A stretch of DNA of 50,815 bases. Source: an uncultured Clostridia bacterium (GTDB lineage Bacteria; Bacillota; Clostridia; TANB77; CAG-508). The notes under the pieces were generated by a model that did not search any database, was not told where the DNA came from, and saw only the letters and a list, made by a program, of their open reading frames with translations. The stretch covers positions 1 through 50,815 of the forward strand of contig CAKPDY010000009.1 of the NCBI GenBank assembly GCA_934149165.1, in the 5' to 3' direction. Shown piece by piece: positions 26,025-35,349 of this stretch (positions are counted from its first letter, which is position 1; the number at the start of each line of letters is the position of its first letter). Position numbers and translations under genes: made by a program.

Positions 26025-27554
26025 TTAAACAAATTTTGGTATAAATAATTGCTGTCCAACACTAATTTTATTTTCATCTTCAATACCATTAACACATGCA
26101 ATTGCTTTAATTGTACTTCTAAACCTTTTAGCAATATTCCATAATGTATCTCCTGGTTTTACAAAATAAACAACTATACTATAAATATTTTCATTACTAT
26201 CTTCTGCAACTTCTATATTATCAACCACATTAACCTCCATCATTTTACAAACATCTGCACAAATTTCCAATTCAATATTAGTTTCTAAACTTTCATCTGG
26301 CATAACAATAAAATCCTGAGTTATTACATCTATACTTGTATTTAAATTAACATTAGATTGTATTCCTGGGCAATCTATATTTGCATTAAATGGTATATTT
26401 TGAATTTTACTATCTATTCTATTTGTAACATCTGACATATATAAAAACTTAATTTGTAATTCACCTTCATACACAATTCTATCATTATAAATATTTTCTT
26501 TTATAATTTTTGGTATTAACTCTGAATTACAAATTCTACTATTATGTAATTCTGGAACTACTATTTTTTCTTTAATTTGACATGTACTTTTTACATTGCT
26601 TTTATCTTGCATTACAGTAATATTTTTTTGATTAACATTCAAACATTCTGATGGACTATATAAATCTTGTATTATATTTAATTCTCTTTTTTCATACACA
26701 TTGCATAATATTTCAAGTTCAACTTCAACATATATTGAATGTTCTTCTACACTATTTGGTTTTATAATAATATTTTTTATTTCATAATTTACATTACATA
26801 AATTATCATCAGATATATTTTGCATATCTATAAATCCCATAACAGGAATTTGCCATTTAACTTCATTTACCTTATTATCATCTGTTAAGTATACTATATT
26901 AACTAACATATCAGCTTTAGCTAAAATTTTGTTATAACTTGTTTTTACTTCTTTGTTTATTATATTCATATTTATTTTCATAATTTCTGCTAAATTATCT
27001 GTATTATCTATGTTTATTGTATCTTTAGCATATACTTTAGTATTTCCTGTTCCTAGCAATGAATCCATTGTAGCAGAACTATTTAAAAGCTGAATATTAT
27101 TTTTATTTTCAATATCTTTTACAAATTCTATATTTTCATTTGAACATACACATATATTAGCATCTATATTTGCTCTAACACTTACTTTTCTTCCATTTAA
27201 AATTTTACATTCAATATCCTTTAGCATTATATTTGTTTCAAGATTCATATCTGGAGTAACTTTTTCCATATCTATTACTTTTGTGAAATCTATAACAGTA
27301 TTAATTCCTCTTACACTAGCATTTTCATTATCTGCAAGGTACATTATATATACTTGTACCCCTCCATCAATTCTTACTTTTCCATCTAAAATTTCTTTTT
27401 TATAAATACACACTGTTCCATTTGTATTTATAGTACTTAATATATCTGGTTTTACATCTGGTATAATAACATCACATTCAGCTATTATGTTTTCTTTTGC
27501 TTTTCCAATTATTTGGTTTACACATAAATTTTCTTTTAATGTTTCTATAGCCAT
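26025..27554 (-). CDS. SipL-like SPOCS/LysM spore-coat protein
   Basis: A 509-residue protein with SPOCS (DUF3794) repeats: VIIPDVKPDILSTINTNGTV near the N-terminus, two further degenerate units, and C-terminal VIDVI-type strands, then a LysM domain at the very end (VKPGDTLWNIAKRF, ISVGQQLFIPKF). The layout equals Clostridioides SipL, the functional counterpart of SpoVID, which binds SpoIVA through LysM and tethers the coat to the forespore. GGAGG lies before the ATG. It adjoins yunB, veg and yabG, consistent with sporulation. Confidence 0.85.
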   Translation of the reverse strand: MAIETLKENLCVNQIIGKAKENIIAECDVIIPDVKPDILSTINTNGTVCIYKKEILDGKVRIDGGVQVYIMYLADNENASVRGINTVIDFTKVIDMEKVTPDMNLETNIMLKDIECKILNGRKVSVRANIDANICVCSNENIEFVKDIENKNNIQLLNSSATMDSLLGTGNTKVYAKDTINIDNTDNLAEIMKINMNIINKEVKTSYNKILAKADMLVNIVYLTDDNKVNEVKWQIPVMGFIDMQNISDDNLCNVNYEIKNIIIKPNSVEEHSIYVEVELEILCNVYEKRELNIIQDLYSPSECLNVNQKNITVMQDKSNVKSTCQIKEKIVVPELHNSRICNSELIPKIIKENIYNDRIVYEGELQIKFLYMSDVTNRIDSKIQNIPFNANIDCPGIQSNVNLNTSIDVITQDFIVMPDESLETNIELEICADVCKMMEVNVVDNIEVAEDSNENIYSIVVYFVKPGDTLWNIAKRFRSTIKAIACVNGIEDENKISVGQQLFIPKFV

Positions 27555-27635
27555 TTTTTTACCTCCTTTTTATTTAGTAAAGTATATTTCAGAAGTAGTA
27601 AAAAAATTACTATTTTTTTATATTTCATAAAAATA

Positions 27636-27679
27636 TAGATGCATATTAAACTTCAAAATAGAAATTTAATATGCATCTA
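27636..27679 (-). terminator. Terminator of veg
   Basis: TAGATGCATATTAAA and its perfect complement form a 15-bp stem with a 14-nt loop, followed on the minus strand by TATTTTTAT. Confidence 0.8.
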
Positions 27680-27687
27680 CATATTTT

Positions 27688-27996
27688 TTAAATTTCAATT
27701 GCTCTTGCTCTTGTTCTTTTTGGTTCTTCAACTATTGGTGGCAATAATGGATTATATTTTTCTCCATCAAATACTTCAAGTTCAACAGCTCTTGTTAATA
27801 CATCTGTATAACTATAAGTTGCATTCCTATCATTGTCATCATACCTTACTATAAATATATTTGGATATGTTTTCTCTATTGTAGCTTCTTTTTCAAACGA
27901 TTTACTCCTTCCTAGAGAACCTTTAACAATTATTTTTTGCCCTATTTTTTCTCCAATATCTGCTTTTATATTTGAAATATCATTTCTGCAAATCAT
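27688..27996 (-). CDS. veg: Veg protein (DUF1021)
   Basis: A 102-residue small protein of the Veg family: DISNIKADIGEKIGQKIIVKGSLGRSKS, EKTYPNIFIVRY, YSYTDVLTRAVEL. In Bacillus Veg is linked to biofilm and spore outgrowth, and the gene lies next to yabG as it does here. An extra C-terminal tail PPIVEEPKRTRARAIEI has no motif. The ORF follows an AGGTGATT-type ribosome site. Confidence 0.92.
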   Translation of the reverse strand: MICRNDISNIKADIGEKIGQKIIVKGSLGRSKSFEKEATIEKTYPNIFIVRYDDNDRNATYSYTDVLTRAVELEVFDGEKYNPLLPPIVEEPKRTRARAIEI

Positions 27997-28178
27997 TTAA
28001 TCACCTACTTCTATAAGATAATTAAATTATAGCATTTTGGTTAAAGGTTGTCAAAGTTAGTTTTCGTGTGTAAAATCGCTGTATTACTGTATTTTCAAGG
28101 GTTTCGTAGTTTTTTCTATACAATATTACATTTATATCACATTTTTGTTACGAAAATATTACGAAATTGTTACAAAAT

Positions 28179-28986
28179 TTATTTTCCTTTTCCCATTGAA
28201 CCAATACCACTTATTCCTTTTTGCCCATCTCTTAATTCACTTTCAAAATCCCTTATTGTTACATATCTTGTTTTATCTGCAAATGCAATATTTTCTGCAA
28301 CTATTAATGGGTCTATAAAATCTATTAAAATTCTTGCAGGTGAAGATGCGAAATTAGCCCCAGCTTCTATTATAGCTTCATAATAACTCTGACATGCACC
28401 TGCAAAAATTGCTAAATTTCCAGTATAATTTTCCCAATTTCTAGCTAATTTTACTGTTTTTATAAAATACGCTGAATTTCTATAATTATATATATCATTA
28501 TATCCTGTTCCACTTTTTATCATTCCATCATGACCTGTAATTACAAGCACATCTGGTTTATATTTTTCTAATAAATTTCGAACTACCATTGGCTGTCTAC
28601 TTTCCTGTACATTTTTCACAACTGCATTTATACCTATTTCTCTATAATACCTTATAGATTTTTGCGTATATCTTGAATCTCCATCTAAATGTAATACTTT
28701 ACCATATATATATGTTCTTCTTTTTTGTTTTCCGTATTTATCTAATTGTGCTATAATCCTATTTTCCAATTTATTTATACATGTACTTACTTTATCTTCT
28801 TCTATTAATTCAAGATCAGAAAGTGGACTATCTGCTTTAATTCTTATTGTTAACCCTTTTAATATTGCATACGTTTCATTTGCATTATTACTTTTACCGC
28901 AATTTTACAATTTTTTCTACCACAAAAAGAATATCTTTTCCATATGAGTTTCTACCTACTATGTCTCCCTTTTTTATCTTTCTCAA
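28179..28986 (-). CDS. yabG: YabG spore coat protease, one +1 shift
   Basis: A cysteine-type protease that processes coat proteins late in sporulation. The start is TTG at 28986 after GGAGGGG. The zero frame encodes KIKKGDIVGRNSYGKDILF...KL (29 codons), then CGG at 28897-28899 and directly TAA. Skipping the C gives GKSNNANETYAILKG and an open frame to TAA at 28179. The 268-residue repaired protein has the family parts GKVLHLDGD, DVLVITGHDG, VIFAGACQSYYEAI and GANFASSPAR. Without the shift only the C-terminal 196 residues would look like an ORF, lacking the conserved N-terminal KOW-like domain. Confidence 0.88.
28897..28899 (-). other. CGG +1 frameshift site in yabG
   Basis: The zero frame reads AAA TTG CGG TAA. 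Skipping C gives TTG GGT AAA AGT and continues YabG, with Gly at residue 30. This is the only site where a stop follows CGG directly. Confidence 0.82.
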
Positions 28987-29073
28987 TATACTCCCCTCCA
29001 TTTTATGCAGGTTAGTATATTTTATGTCGAATTTTGTAATATTGTGATAATAGAATTTATAATACTATAAAAA

Positions 29074-32000
29074 TTAACTATTTTTATTATAAAATTCTAA
29101 TTCATCACCAGATAACTTATTTTTAAATAATCTGGTAATTTTAAAATATCTAGCACATTCTAGAAGTGCAAGTTTTACATTATTAGAATTTGATATATGG
29201 AAACAATTATATATCATTTCATTAAAATCTCTTCTAATTTCATAAAAGTACATTCTATCAAAATTATTAAGTTGTTTATATATTTCTAAAATTTCTTCAT
29301 CAGTTAAATTTTTCTTAAAAATATTTTGTAATATTTTAAGCACATCAGAAGCTTCTATTGATTCTTGCTTATTTACACATATATTAACAAGATTCTTTAA
29401 AATATTTATATTATTTATATATTCAGCATATTCAATATCTTCTTTAGTTGTTAAATTGCTCATATCTTCTAGTACATCAACATCATATTCAATAACATCT
29501 TTCAAATTATATTTTTCCATTTTAGATTCAATTTTTAAACAAATATCATATGAATCTTTATCTGAAAGAATCTTATTAAAATCTATAATCATTCTGTCCG
29601 TACTACCATTATCTATACATTTTGCTAAAAACGCATATGCTTGTTCATAATTTATAGAACCTTGTAGCTCTTGAATACTTTTATTTAATTCATATACTTT
29701 ACTAATTCTATTAAAATTATCATCTAATTCTTCTATAATTTCATCTGGATTACTACTTAATTTAATATTATTTACTAAAAATTGAACATACAAAGAAATT
29801 GTATCTGTACTTTCAAATAAACAATCACTATTATTTTTTAATATATAAAAAATATCTTCGTAGTTTTCTTCATTTACACAATTAGTTAGCTTTCCGAATA
29901 TAATATTCATTATTACATCTGGAATATGTGATTTTAAAGATTTAAACAATTCAATAGCCTCTTCAGGATAATTTTCAAAATTTACTGCAACAATTTTTAA
30001 ATATCTTAAATATATTTTTGAATTAAGATATTTTTTTGATATTTGCACATATTGATTTATATGTATAAAAAACTCTTTATTACTATAATTCATATTGTAA
30101 TTTTCAATTATATCTTCAATAAATTTCCTTATATTTTCCTTATTTTCTTCAATACATACAACTTTAAAAATTTCTTCAAATCTTGTATATTTTTGTTTTT
30201 GTAGTTCTTTATAATCTACTATTTCTGTAAAATCACCATTACCATTATATTCAGCATTTTCTAATTCTAATTCTTCAGTATTTTGTGAAATAGGATTATT
30301 GGTATTTTTCAACTCTGAATATTTAGAAACACAAAGCAATTTACTAAATATTTTTTCAGTTGCCTCATTATTAAAATAATTAACCATATTTCTAAAAAAC
30401 ACTAATGAACCATTATTTTCAAACACTTCATTTATTATATATTCAGCATTATTAGACAATGCTATTTTTATATTTTCATTATTTTCAGATAGTATTAATA
30501 TTTTATATAAATTTTTAATATTAAAATCACAACAAATATCACAATCATTTTTAAAATAGCCAACACTATGCAATTTTTCTGAAATTATATCTGCTAATAA
30601 TTGCTTAAGCTCTTTTGAAGTTTCTGGAATTGCATCAAAAGAATTAATAGCAGTTGATATACAATTTAATAATTCAGAATCTTTTACATTTTCCAATTCA
30701 TAAACCATAGACTCTACTATATCTGGATTTTCCATTATTATATTTCTTACAGTTGTTGAATTATTACTTTCCATTGCTGAGATTATACGTCTATTATTTT
30801 CCCCGCCTAATTTAACACTAACTTCATCTTGTGTCCAATACATAAAAGGTCCTAAATTATCTATTTTATACTTTTCAGTATTTTTTAAGAAATTAATTAA
30901 TGGTTCATATTCTTTTCTTATTTCAGATTTATCATTTTTATTATTACATTTTGGTTTAAAAAACATAACCAAATCTTCATTAATATCACTATATTTTATA
31001 CCTTTATCATGTATTTCAATAATTTTATTTATATAATTAAAATTTTTAAATAAAACATTATAAAACTCACTAAAATCTGATTGTAAAACAGAAATTTTTG
31101 CTAATTTATAATCAAATTCTTCATTATTAAGTAAGTCTTTTTCTATTTTACCATTTTGAATTCTTTTAGTAATTAATATTTTATTATTTACAAAATTATT
31201 AATAATTTTTTTAACTTGTCTAGGTGTTGTTACTCCTTTATGAATTAAAACCTTTTTTATTACATTTTCCATAATATCCATTTTGCAATATTCTGCTATA
31301 AAACTTGGAATATTTTCATTTACTATATCTATTGCATATTGTTTAACATCAGAATCTAGTAAAGCTGGAACATAAACTTTATACTGGAATAATTTATCTA
31401 ATATATATGTAGTTTCTAACATTTTATTATTTTTATCTGTTTTAGTTACCTTTTTAAAATCTAAAGCTTTTTTCATAATTTTCTCATCAAAAGGAACTAT
31501 AAAAATACAATTTTTCAAACCATCAAATGATTTAATTATATCTAAAGCTTCTACTATATTATTAGTTGTTAATTTATCTAAATCATCAATTACAGTTATA
31601 ATTTTTTTATTTTCATTATAATTAACAATTTCCTTAATTGCATCATTTATATTTGTTTTGTAATTTTCGTAATTATTTGAATTTACATTAATTTCAAAAT
31701 TTGTATTTTTGCTTGAAAACTGTTTTAAAAACATTATTGCAAATGAAATTATTATTGGAAATGCAATTATTGTTTTTATATTTTCAAAATAACTTGCATA
31801 CATATCTTTTACGAAATTTTGTGTAATTTCAGCATCCAATAATATATTTTGCATATATTTATATAATGCAAATAATGGAATTGTAATTAATAGTGCAATT
31901 ATAAATATCAAAATTATTTGAAAAATTGTTTTAAATAATGATTTAATTGGTTTAGATTTTTTCTTTTTCTTATTTAAGTTATCTTCATTATCATTAATAA

Positions 32001-32358
32001 TTAAATCATATACCTTTTTCAAATTTGTTGATTTTTTTACATTCTTCATATTGGTATTTGCACATAATTCTTTAGCAAAAATACTATTTAACGGTTCATT
32101 TTCACATTTCCATGCATTAATTTTTTGAACAATATAATTTTCATTATTGTTTTTATACTTATCTAATAATAAGTTTATTATAGATGATTTACCAATTCCA
32201 CATTTTCCAATTAATGCTATATTGTACGGTGAATTAGTGTTTTCAATAATTAAACTTATATTATTTACCACATCTCTTTGATTAAACTTATCTTCATCTA
32301 TTGATGAAATCTCAGTATCTTTTAGAAAATATTTTTTCTGTTTTATTTTATTGTTCAT
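29074..32358 (-). CDS. KAP-family P-loop NTPase, membrane-anchored
   Basis: A 1094-residue protein. Residues 51-58 hold Walker A (GKCGIGKS) and about 252-263 Walker B (IITVIDDLDKL). Two membrane helices (about 143-167 and 195-213) are inserted between them, the hallmark of KAP NTPases. FIVPFDEKIM and TTPRQVKKIINNFV complete the AAA-like core. The remaining ~650 residues are predominantly helical and acidic, with no catalytic motif I recognise. Some KAP proteins act in phage exclusion (PifA); others have unknown roles, so defence is only a possibility. AAGGATG precedes ATG. Expression may be controlled by a leader (32404-32580). Confidence 0.8.
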   Translation of the reverse strand: MNNKIKQKKYFLKDTEISSIDEDKFNQRDVVNNISLIIENTNSPYNIALIGKCGIGKSSIINLLLDKYKNNNENYIVQKINAWKCENEPLNSIFAKELCANTNMKNVKKSTNLKKVYDLIINDNEDNLNKKKKKSKPIKSLFKTIFQIILIFIIALLITIPLFALYKYMQNILLDAEITQNFVKDMYASYFENIKTIIAFPIIISFAIMFLKQFSSKNTNFEINVNSNNYENYKTNINDAIKEIVNYNENKKIITVIDDLDKLTTNNIVEALDIIKSFDGLKNCIFIVPFDEKIMKKALDFKKVTKTDKNNKMLETTYILDKLFQYKVYVPALLDSDVKQYAIDIVNENIPSFIAEYCKMDIMENVIKKVLIHKGVTTPRQVKKIINNFVNNKILITKRIQNGKIEKDLLNNEEFDYKLAKISVLQSDFSEFYNVLFKNFNYINKIIEIHDKGIKYSDINEDLVMFFKPKCNNKNDKSEIRKEYEPLINFLKNTEKYKIDNLGPFMYWTQDEVSVKLGGENNRRIISAMESNNSTTVRNIIMENPDIVESMVYELENVKDSELLNCISTAINSFDAIPETSKELKQLLADIISEKLHSVGYFKNDCDICCDFNIKNLYKILILSENNENIKIALSNNAEYIINEVFENNGSLVFFRNMVNYFNNEATEKIFSKLLCVSKYSELKNTNNPISQNTEELELENAEYNGNGDFTEIVDYKELQKQKYTRFEEIFKVVCIEENKENIRKFIEDIIENYNMNYSNKEFFIHINQYVQISKKYLNSKIYLRYLKIVAVNFENYPEEAIELFKSLKSHIPDVIMNIIFGKLTNCVNEENYEDIFYILKNNSDCLFESTDTISLYVQFLVNNIKLSSNPDEIIEELDDNFNRISKVYELNKSIQELQGSINYEQAYAFLAKCIDNGSTDRMIIDFNKILSDKDSYDICLKIESKMEKYNLKDVIEYDVDVLEDMSNLTTKEDIEYAEYINNINILKNLVNICVNKQESIEASDVLKILQNIFKKNLTDEEILEIYKQLNNFDRMYFYEIRRDFNEMIYNCFHISNSNNVKLALLECARYFKITRLFKNKLSGDELEFYNKNS

Positions 32359-32403
32359 TATTCAACATCCTTTCAATTCTAAGCTTAAGTTTTCTGCTTG
32401 TTT

Positions 32404-32432
32404 AGTATATCAAATTTTTGTGGATTATACAA
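32404..32432 (-). promoter_or_regulatory. Promoter of the KAP gene
   Basis: TTGTAT, 17 nt, TATACT on the minus strand, about 45 nt before the start codon. It lies downstream of the hairpin at 32471-32523. Confidence 0.45.
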
Positions 32433-32470
32433 TATTTTTAATAAAAAAAACACTTATCCCATTAATTAAA

Positions 32471-32523
32471 AAATTGGTTTTCCGCAATTTGTTTATTACA
32501 AATAATTACGAAAAAACCAATTT
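32471..32523 (-). terminator. Orphan terminator or attenuator upstream of KAP gene
   Basis: AAATTGGTTTT/AAAACCAATTT plus nine more pairs with two G-U gives a ~20-bp stem, followed on the minus strand by TTTAATT. It lies 225 nt past sigH, which already has its own terminator. Just upstream on the same strand are TATAAT (about 32563-32568) and AAAGG followed by ATGAGAAATTAA, a 3-codon ORF. This suggests a short separate transcript or leader. The 389-bp gap 32359-32747 holds only these signals and the sigH terminator. Confidence 0.5.
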
Positions 32524-32701
32524 AAGTATTAATTTCTCATAAGTATACCTTTCTTTTTTTAATAACATTATAGTATATTAGGTAACTTATGAAAAAATGA
32601 CTATATTTTTGTAATATGTATATATAATTATTCTATTTTTTCTTATGTTTACTTGCTTTATTTAACTTAATTTTTTCAATAAGGTAAAATTACTGTAACA
32701 T

Positions 32702-32756
32702 AAAAACTAAATGACTTAATTTCTAAAAATGATAAAAATCAAGTCATTTAGTTTTT
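32702..32756 (-). terminator. Terminator of sigH
   Basis: AAAAACTAAATGACTT/AAGTCATTTAGTTTTT stem overlapping the sigH stop codon, with T-rich flank TATG on the minus strand. Confidence 0.75.
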
Positions 32757-33392
32757 ATTTATAATATTTTTAATTGCTTTTTTACGAATTCTTTGAATTG
32801 CATTATCTATTGATTTTACAGGAGCATTTAATCTATTTGCAATTTGTATATAAGATTCTCCATTTGCAAATCTATTTAAAACCTTTTTTTCAAAATCACT
32901 TAAAGACCTATCTATAGCATCTTCAACTGCAATATAATATTCTCTTTTAGTTATTGTATCTAATGGATCTTCTATTAAATTTGAATTAAACACATCTATT
33001 ACGCTATCTGCTTCATCATCTTCATATGCAGACATATTTAAAGATAAATATGAATTTAATGGCATATGTTTTTGTCTATTTGACGTTTTTATAGCAGTTA
33101 TTAATTGCCTTTCAATACATAAATTTGCAAAAGATTTAAATGAATTTTCTCTTTCTGAATTAAAATTTTTAATTGCTTTATATAAACCAATTAATCCCTC
33201 TTGTATAATATCTTCTTTTTCAGCTCCCACAATAAAATATTTACTTACTTTGATATTTACAATTTCTTTATATTTATTTATTATAAAATCAAGTGCATTT
33301 TTATCACCTAATTTTATTAATTCTATAATTTCTTCATCACTTTTTTCTATGTATTTTTCATTGGTATTTTGCCACATATTTATTTCCGCCAT
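32748..33392 (-). CDS. sigH: RNA polymerase sigma factor SigH
   Basis: A 214-residue sigma-70 factor of the SigH type, which starts sporulation and transition-phase transcription. Region 2 is visible in IIQEGLIGLYKAIKNFNSE and FKSFANLCIERQLITAIK; region 4 in LSDFEKKVLNRFANGESYIQIANRL, ending VKSIDNAIQRIRKKA. The start is ATG at 33392 (AGGAGG upstream); the ORF extension to 33482 contains the gene's own promoter TTGACA-17-TAATAA (33439-33467) and is therefore not coding. Confidence 0.95.
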   Translation of the reverse strand: MAEINMWQNTNEKYIEKSDEEIIELIKLGDKNALDFIINKYKEIVNIKVSKYFIVGAEKEDIIQEGLIGLYKAIKNFNSERENSFKSFANLCIERQLITAIKTSNRQKHMPLNSYLSLNMSAYEDDEADSVIDVFNSNLIEDPLDTITKREYYIAVEDAIDRSLSDFEKKVLNRFANGESYIQIANRLNAPVKSIDNAIQRIRKKAIKNIINKN

Positions 33393-33438
33393 AAAATTAA
33401 AATCCTCCTGATGTCCATTAATATAGTAGTTATATTTA

Positions 33439-33467
33439 TTATTATCATTAAAAAGCATATATGTCAA
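33439..33467 (-). promoter_or_regulatory. Promoter of sigH
   Basis: TTGACA (33462-33467), 17 nt, TAATAA (33439-33444) on the minus strand, 47 nt upstream of the chosen start codon. Confidence 0.6.
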
Positions 33468-33593
33468 TACACTTTTCGCCATTTTTCTAATTATTTTTTT
33501 CTATTTGGTAAAAAATTTTTTTAAGTTCTTCTTGTATTTTTTTTATAAATATGTCATAATTAATTATGAATAAATTAAAAGGAGGAATTTTTG

Positions 33594-35291
33594 ATGAAAT
33601 CAAAAAAAATTATTATAGCAATAATTGCTGTATTAGTTGTACTAGGTGGAACCTTCGCAGGATTATGGTTCTTCACTGGTGTGTTTAATTTTTTAAAGCC
33701 TGCAAACACTGTATTTTCTAATCAAATGGAAAAAGCATTAGACTTAGAAGGAGCTAAGTTTTCTGATTATTCTAAATTTTTAGAAGAATATAAAGAAATA
33801 TCTTCAAAACCATATAAAAGTAATTTTACAATATCTGCAAATGTAAATATACCTGACTTAGATTCTGATGTTCAAAAAATTATAAATAAAAGTAAAATAA
33901 CTTTTGAATCAAACGGAGATATTAATAATAACAAATCACAAAATAAAATAGGTTTATATTCAGATAATTCAGAAGTATTAACATTAGATTTAGTTCAAAA
34001 TGAAAATATTATTGGTATAGGTTGTAAAGATTTACATGACAAATATCTTACAGTTTCTTCTGAAGATCTAATTAAATATCTTAAAGAAAATTCATCTAGC
34101 TTAGATTTAGATTTAGATTCAGATGAATTAGAAACAATGCTTAATAGTTTAACATCTTCTAATTTAGACCCTTATAAATTAATGTATATTTCTGAAGAAG
34201 ATTTAAAACATTTTGATGATACATATAGAAATTGTTTAACAACATTAATTTCAAAAGATTGTTATTCAACAGAAAAAAAAGTTGAAGTAGAAGTTGATGG
34301 AAAAGATGTAAGTACAACTGCTTATTACTTAACATTAACAGGAAAAGATGCTTATGAATTTGCTTCAAAATTATCAGATTTAGTTAAAGATGATTCAGTT
34401 TTAACTAAAATTATAACTGAAAAGGCAAATTTAATTTTAGAAGCATCTTCACAAGAAAAAATAAGTGAATCTGATGTTAAAAAATTTATTAGTAAATTTA
34501 TGGATCAAATGATGGATGACTTAGATGATATTAAAGATAAAGATACTTCTGCTTTACAAATAGCTATTTACTCTAAAGATTCTAAACCTGTTAGATTAGA
34601 TATAAGCTCTTTAAAAGATGTAAAAAAATTAGATAAAAAACAAACTATTTTCTCAATAGAATATGGAAAATCTAAAGATATTTACACAATTTACAATAAT
34701 GGTACTGCACTTGCACAAATAGAAAACGAATATTCTAAAAATTCAAAAGAAGAAAAACAAGGTACTTTAACTGTTAAATATTCTGGATTATCTATAGGAA
34801 CATTAAAATATGAATTGATTAACAAAGAAGACGAACGTAAAATGGCTTTTGAACTTAATATTAGTTCTTCTGCACTTTCATCAATCTCTTTATCTTCTAA
34901 AGATATAACAGCTAGTATGGAATTTAATGAAAAAGGAAATCCTAAAAAAGAAGCTGTTAAAGTTGATGGAAATATGAGTTTTAACTATGGTAAATATTCA
35001 GCTGATGTAAAATTCGATGGTTCAATTGAATATGGAGAAGCTTCAATTCCTGAATTAACATCAAATAATTCTATAAATGTATTAAAATTATCTAAAACTG
35101 AATTAAAAACTGAATTATCTAAAATATTAGAAAAAGCTTCAAAAATATTACCAAACAGATTAAAATTAATTGGAATTGATGTAAAAGCAGACGACATTTA
35201 TCCACAACAAAAAGAAACTACTACTGATACAGTAAATGTAGAATCAAACGAAAATGATAAAAACGCACAAGAAACTGATAAAGCTGCATAA
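33594..35291 (+). CDS. Membrane-anchored extracellular protein, unknown
   Basis: A 565-residue protein not assigned to a family with confidence. A basic N-terminus and one hydrophobic helix (residues about 6-29) suggest an uncleaved anchor; there is no lipobox Cys. The rest is acidic and Lys/Ser-rich, with repeated beta-strand sections (VNIPDLDSDV, LTVKYSGLSIGTLKYELINK, SISLSSKDITASMEF), an organisation like large LolA/LppX-style extracytoplasmic barrels. It ends in a Thr/Asn-rich tail. AGGAGG lies eight bases before ATG; TTGTAT-17-CATAAT at about 33532-33560 is a possible promoter. Divergent from sigH, convergent with the flippase-like gene. Confidence 0.7.
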   Translation: MKSKKIIIAIIAVLVVLGGTFAGLWFFTGVFNFLKPANTVFSNQMEKALDLEGAKFSDYSKFLEEYKEISSKPYKSNFTISANVNIPDLDSDVQKIINKSKITFESNGDINNNKSQNKIGLYSDNSEVLTLDLVQNENIIGIGCKDLHDKYLTVSSEDLIKYLKENSSSLDLDLDSDELETMLNSLTSSNLDPYKLMYISEEDLKHFDDTYRNCLTTLISKDCYSTEKKVEVEVDGKDVSTTAYYLTLTGKDAYEFASKLSDLVKDDSVLTKIITEKANLILEASSQEKISESDVKKFISKFMDQMMDDLDDIKDKDTSALQIAIYSKDSKPVRLDISSLKDVKKLDKKQTIFSIEYGKSKDIYTIYNNGTALAQIENEYSKNSKEEKQGTLTVKYSGLSIGTLKYELINKEDERKMAFELNISSSALSSISLSSKDITASMEFNEKGNPKKEAVKVDGNMSFNYGKYSADVKFDGSIEYGEASIPELTSNNSINVLKLSKTELKTELSKILEKASKILPNRLKLIGIDVKADDIYPQQKETTTDTVNVESNENDKNAQETDKAA

Positions 35292-35300
35292 TTTTATAAT

Positions 35301-35347
35301 AAAAAATATGAATAGAAACTATTTATAAGTTTCTATTCATATTTTTT
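35301..35347 (+). terminator. Bidirectional terminator
   Basis: A perfect 20-bp stem from AAAAAATATGAATAGAAACT and its complement, 7-nt loop, between two convergent genes. Confidence 0.85.
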
Positions 35348-35349
35348 TA

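Noticed and set aside
32471..32490. CCG in the gap upstream of the KAP gene as a hidden frameshift
   Set aside because: No conserved coding sequence is found on either side; it belongs to the hairpin stem.
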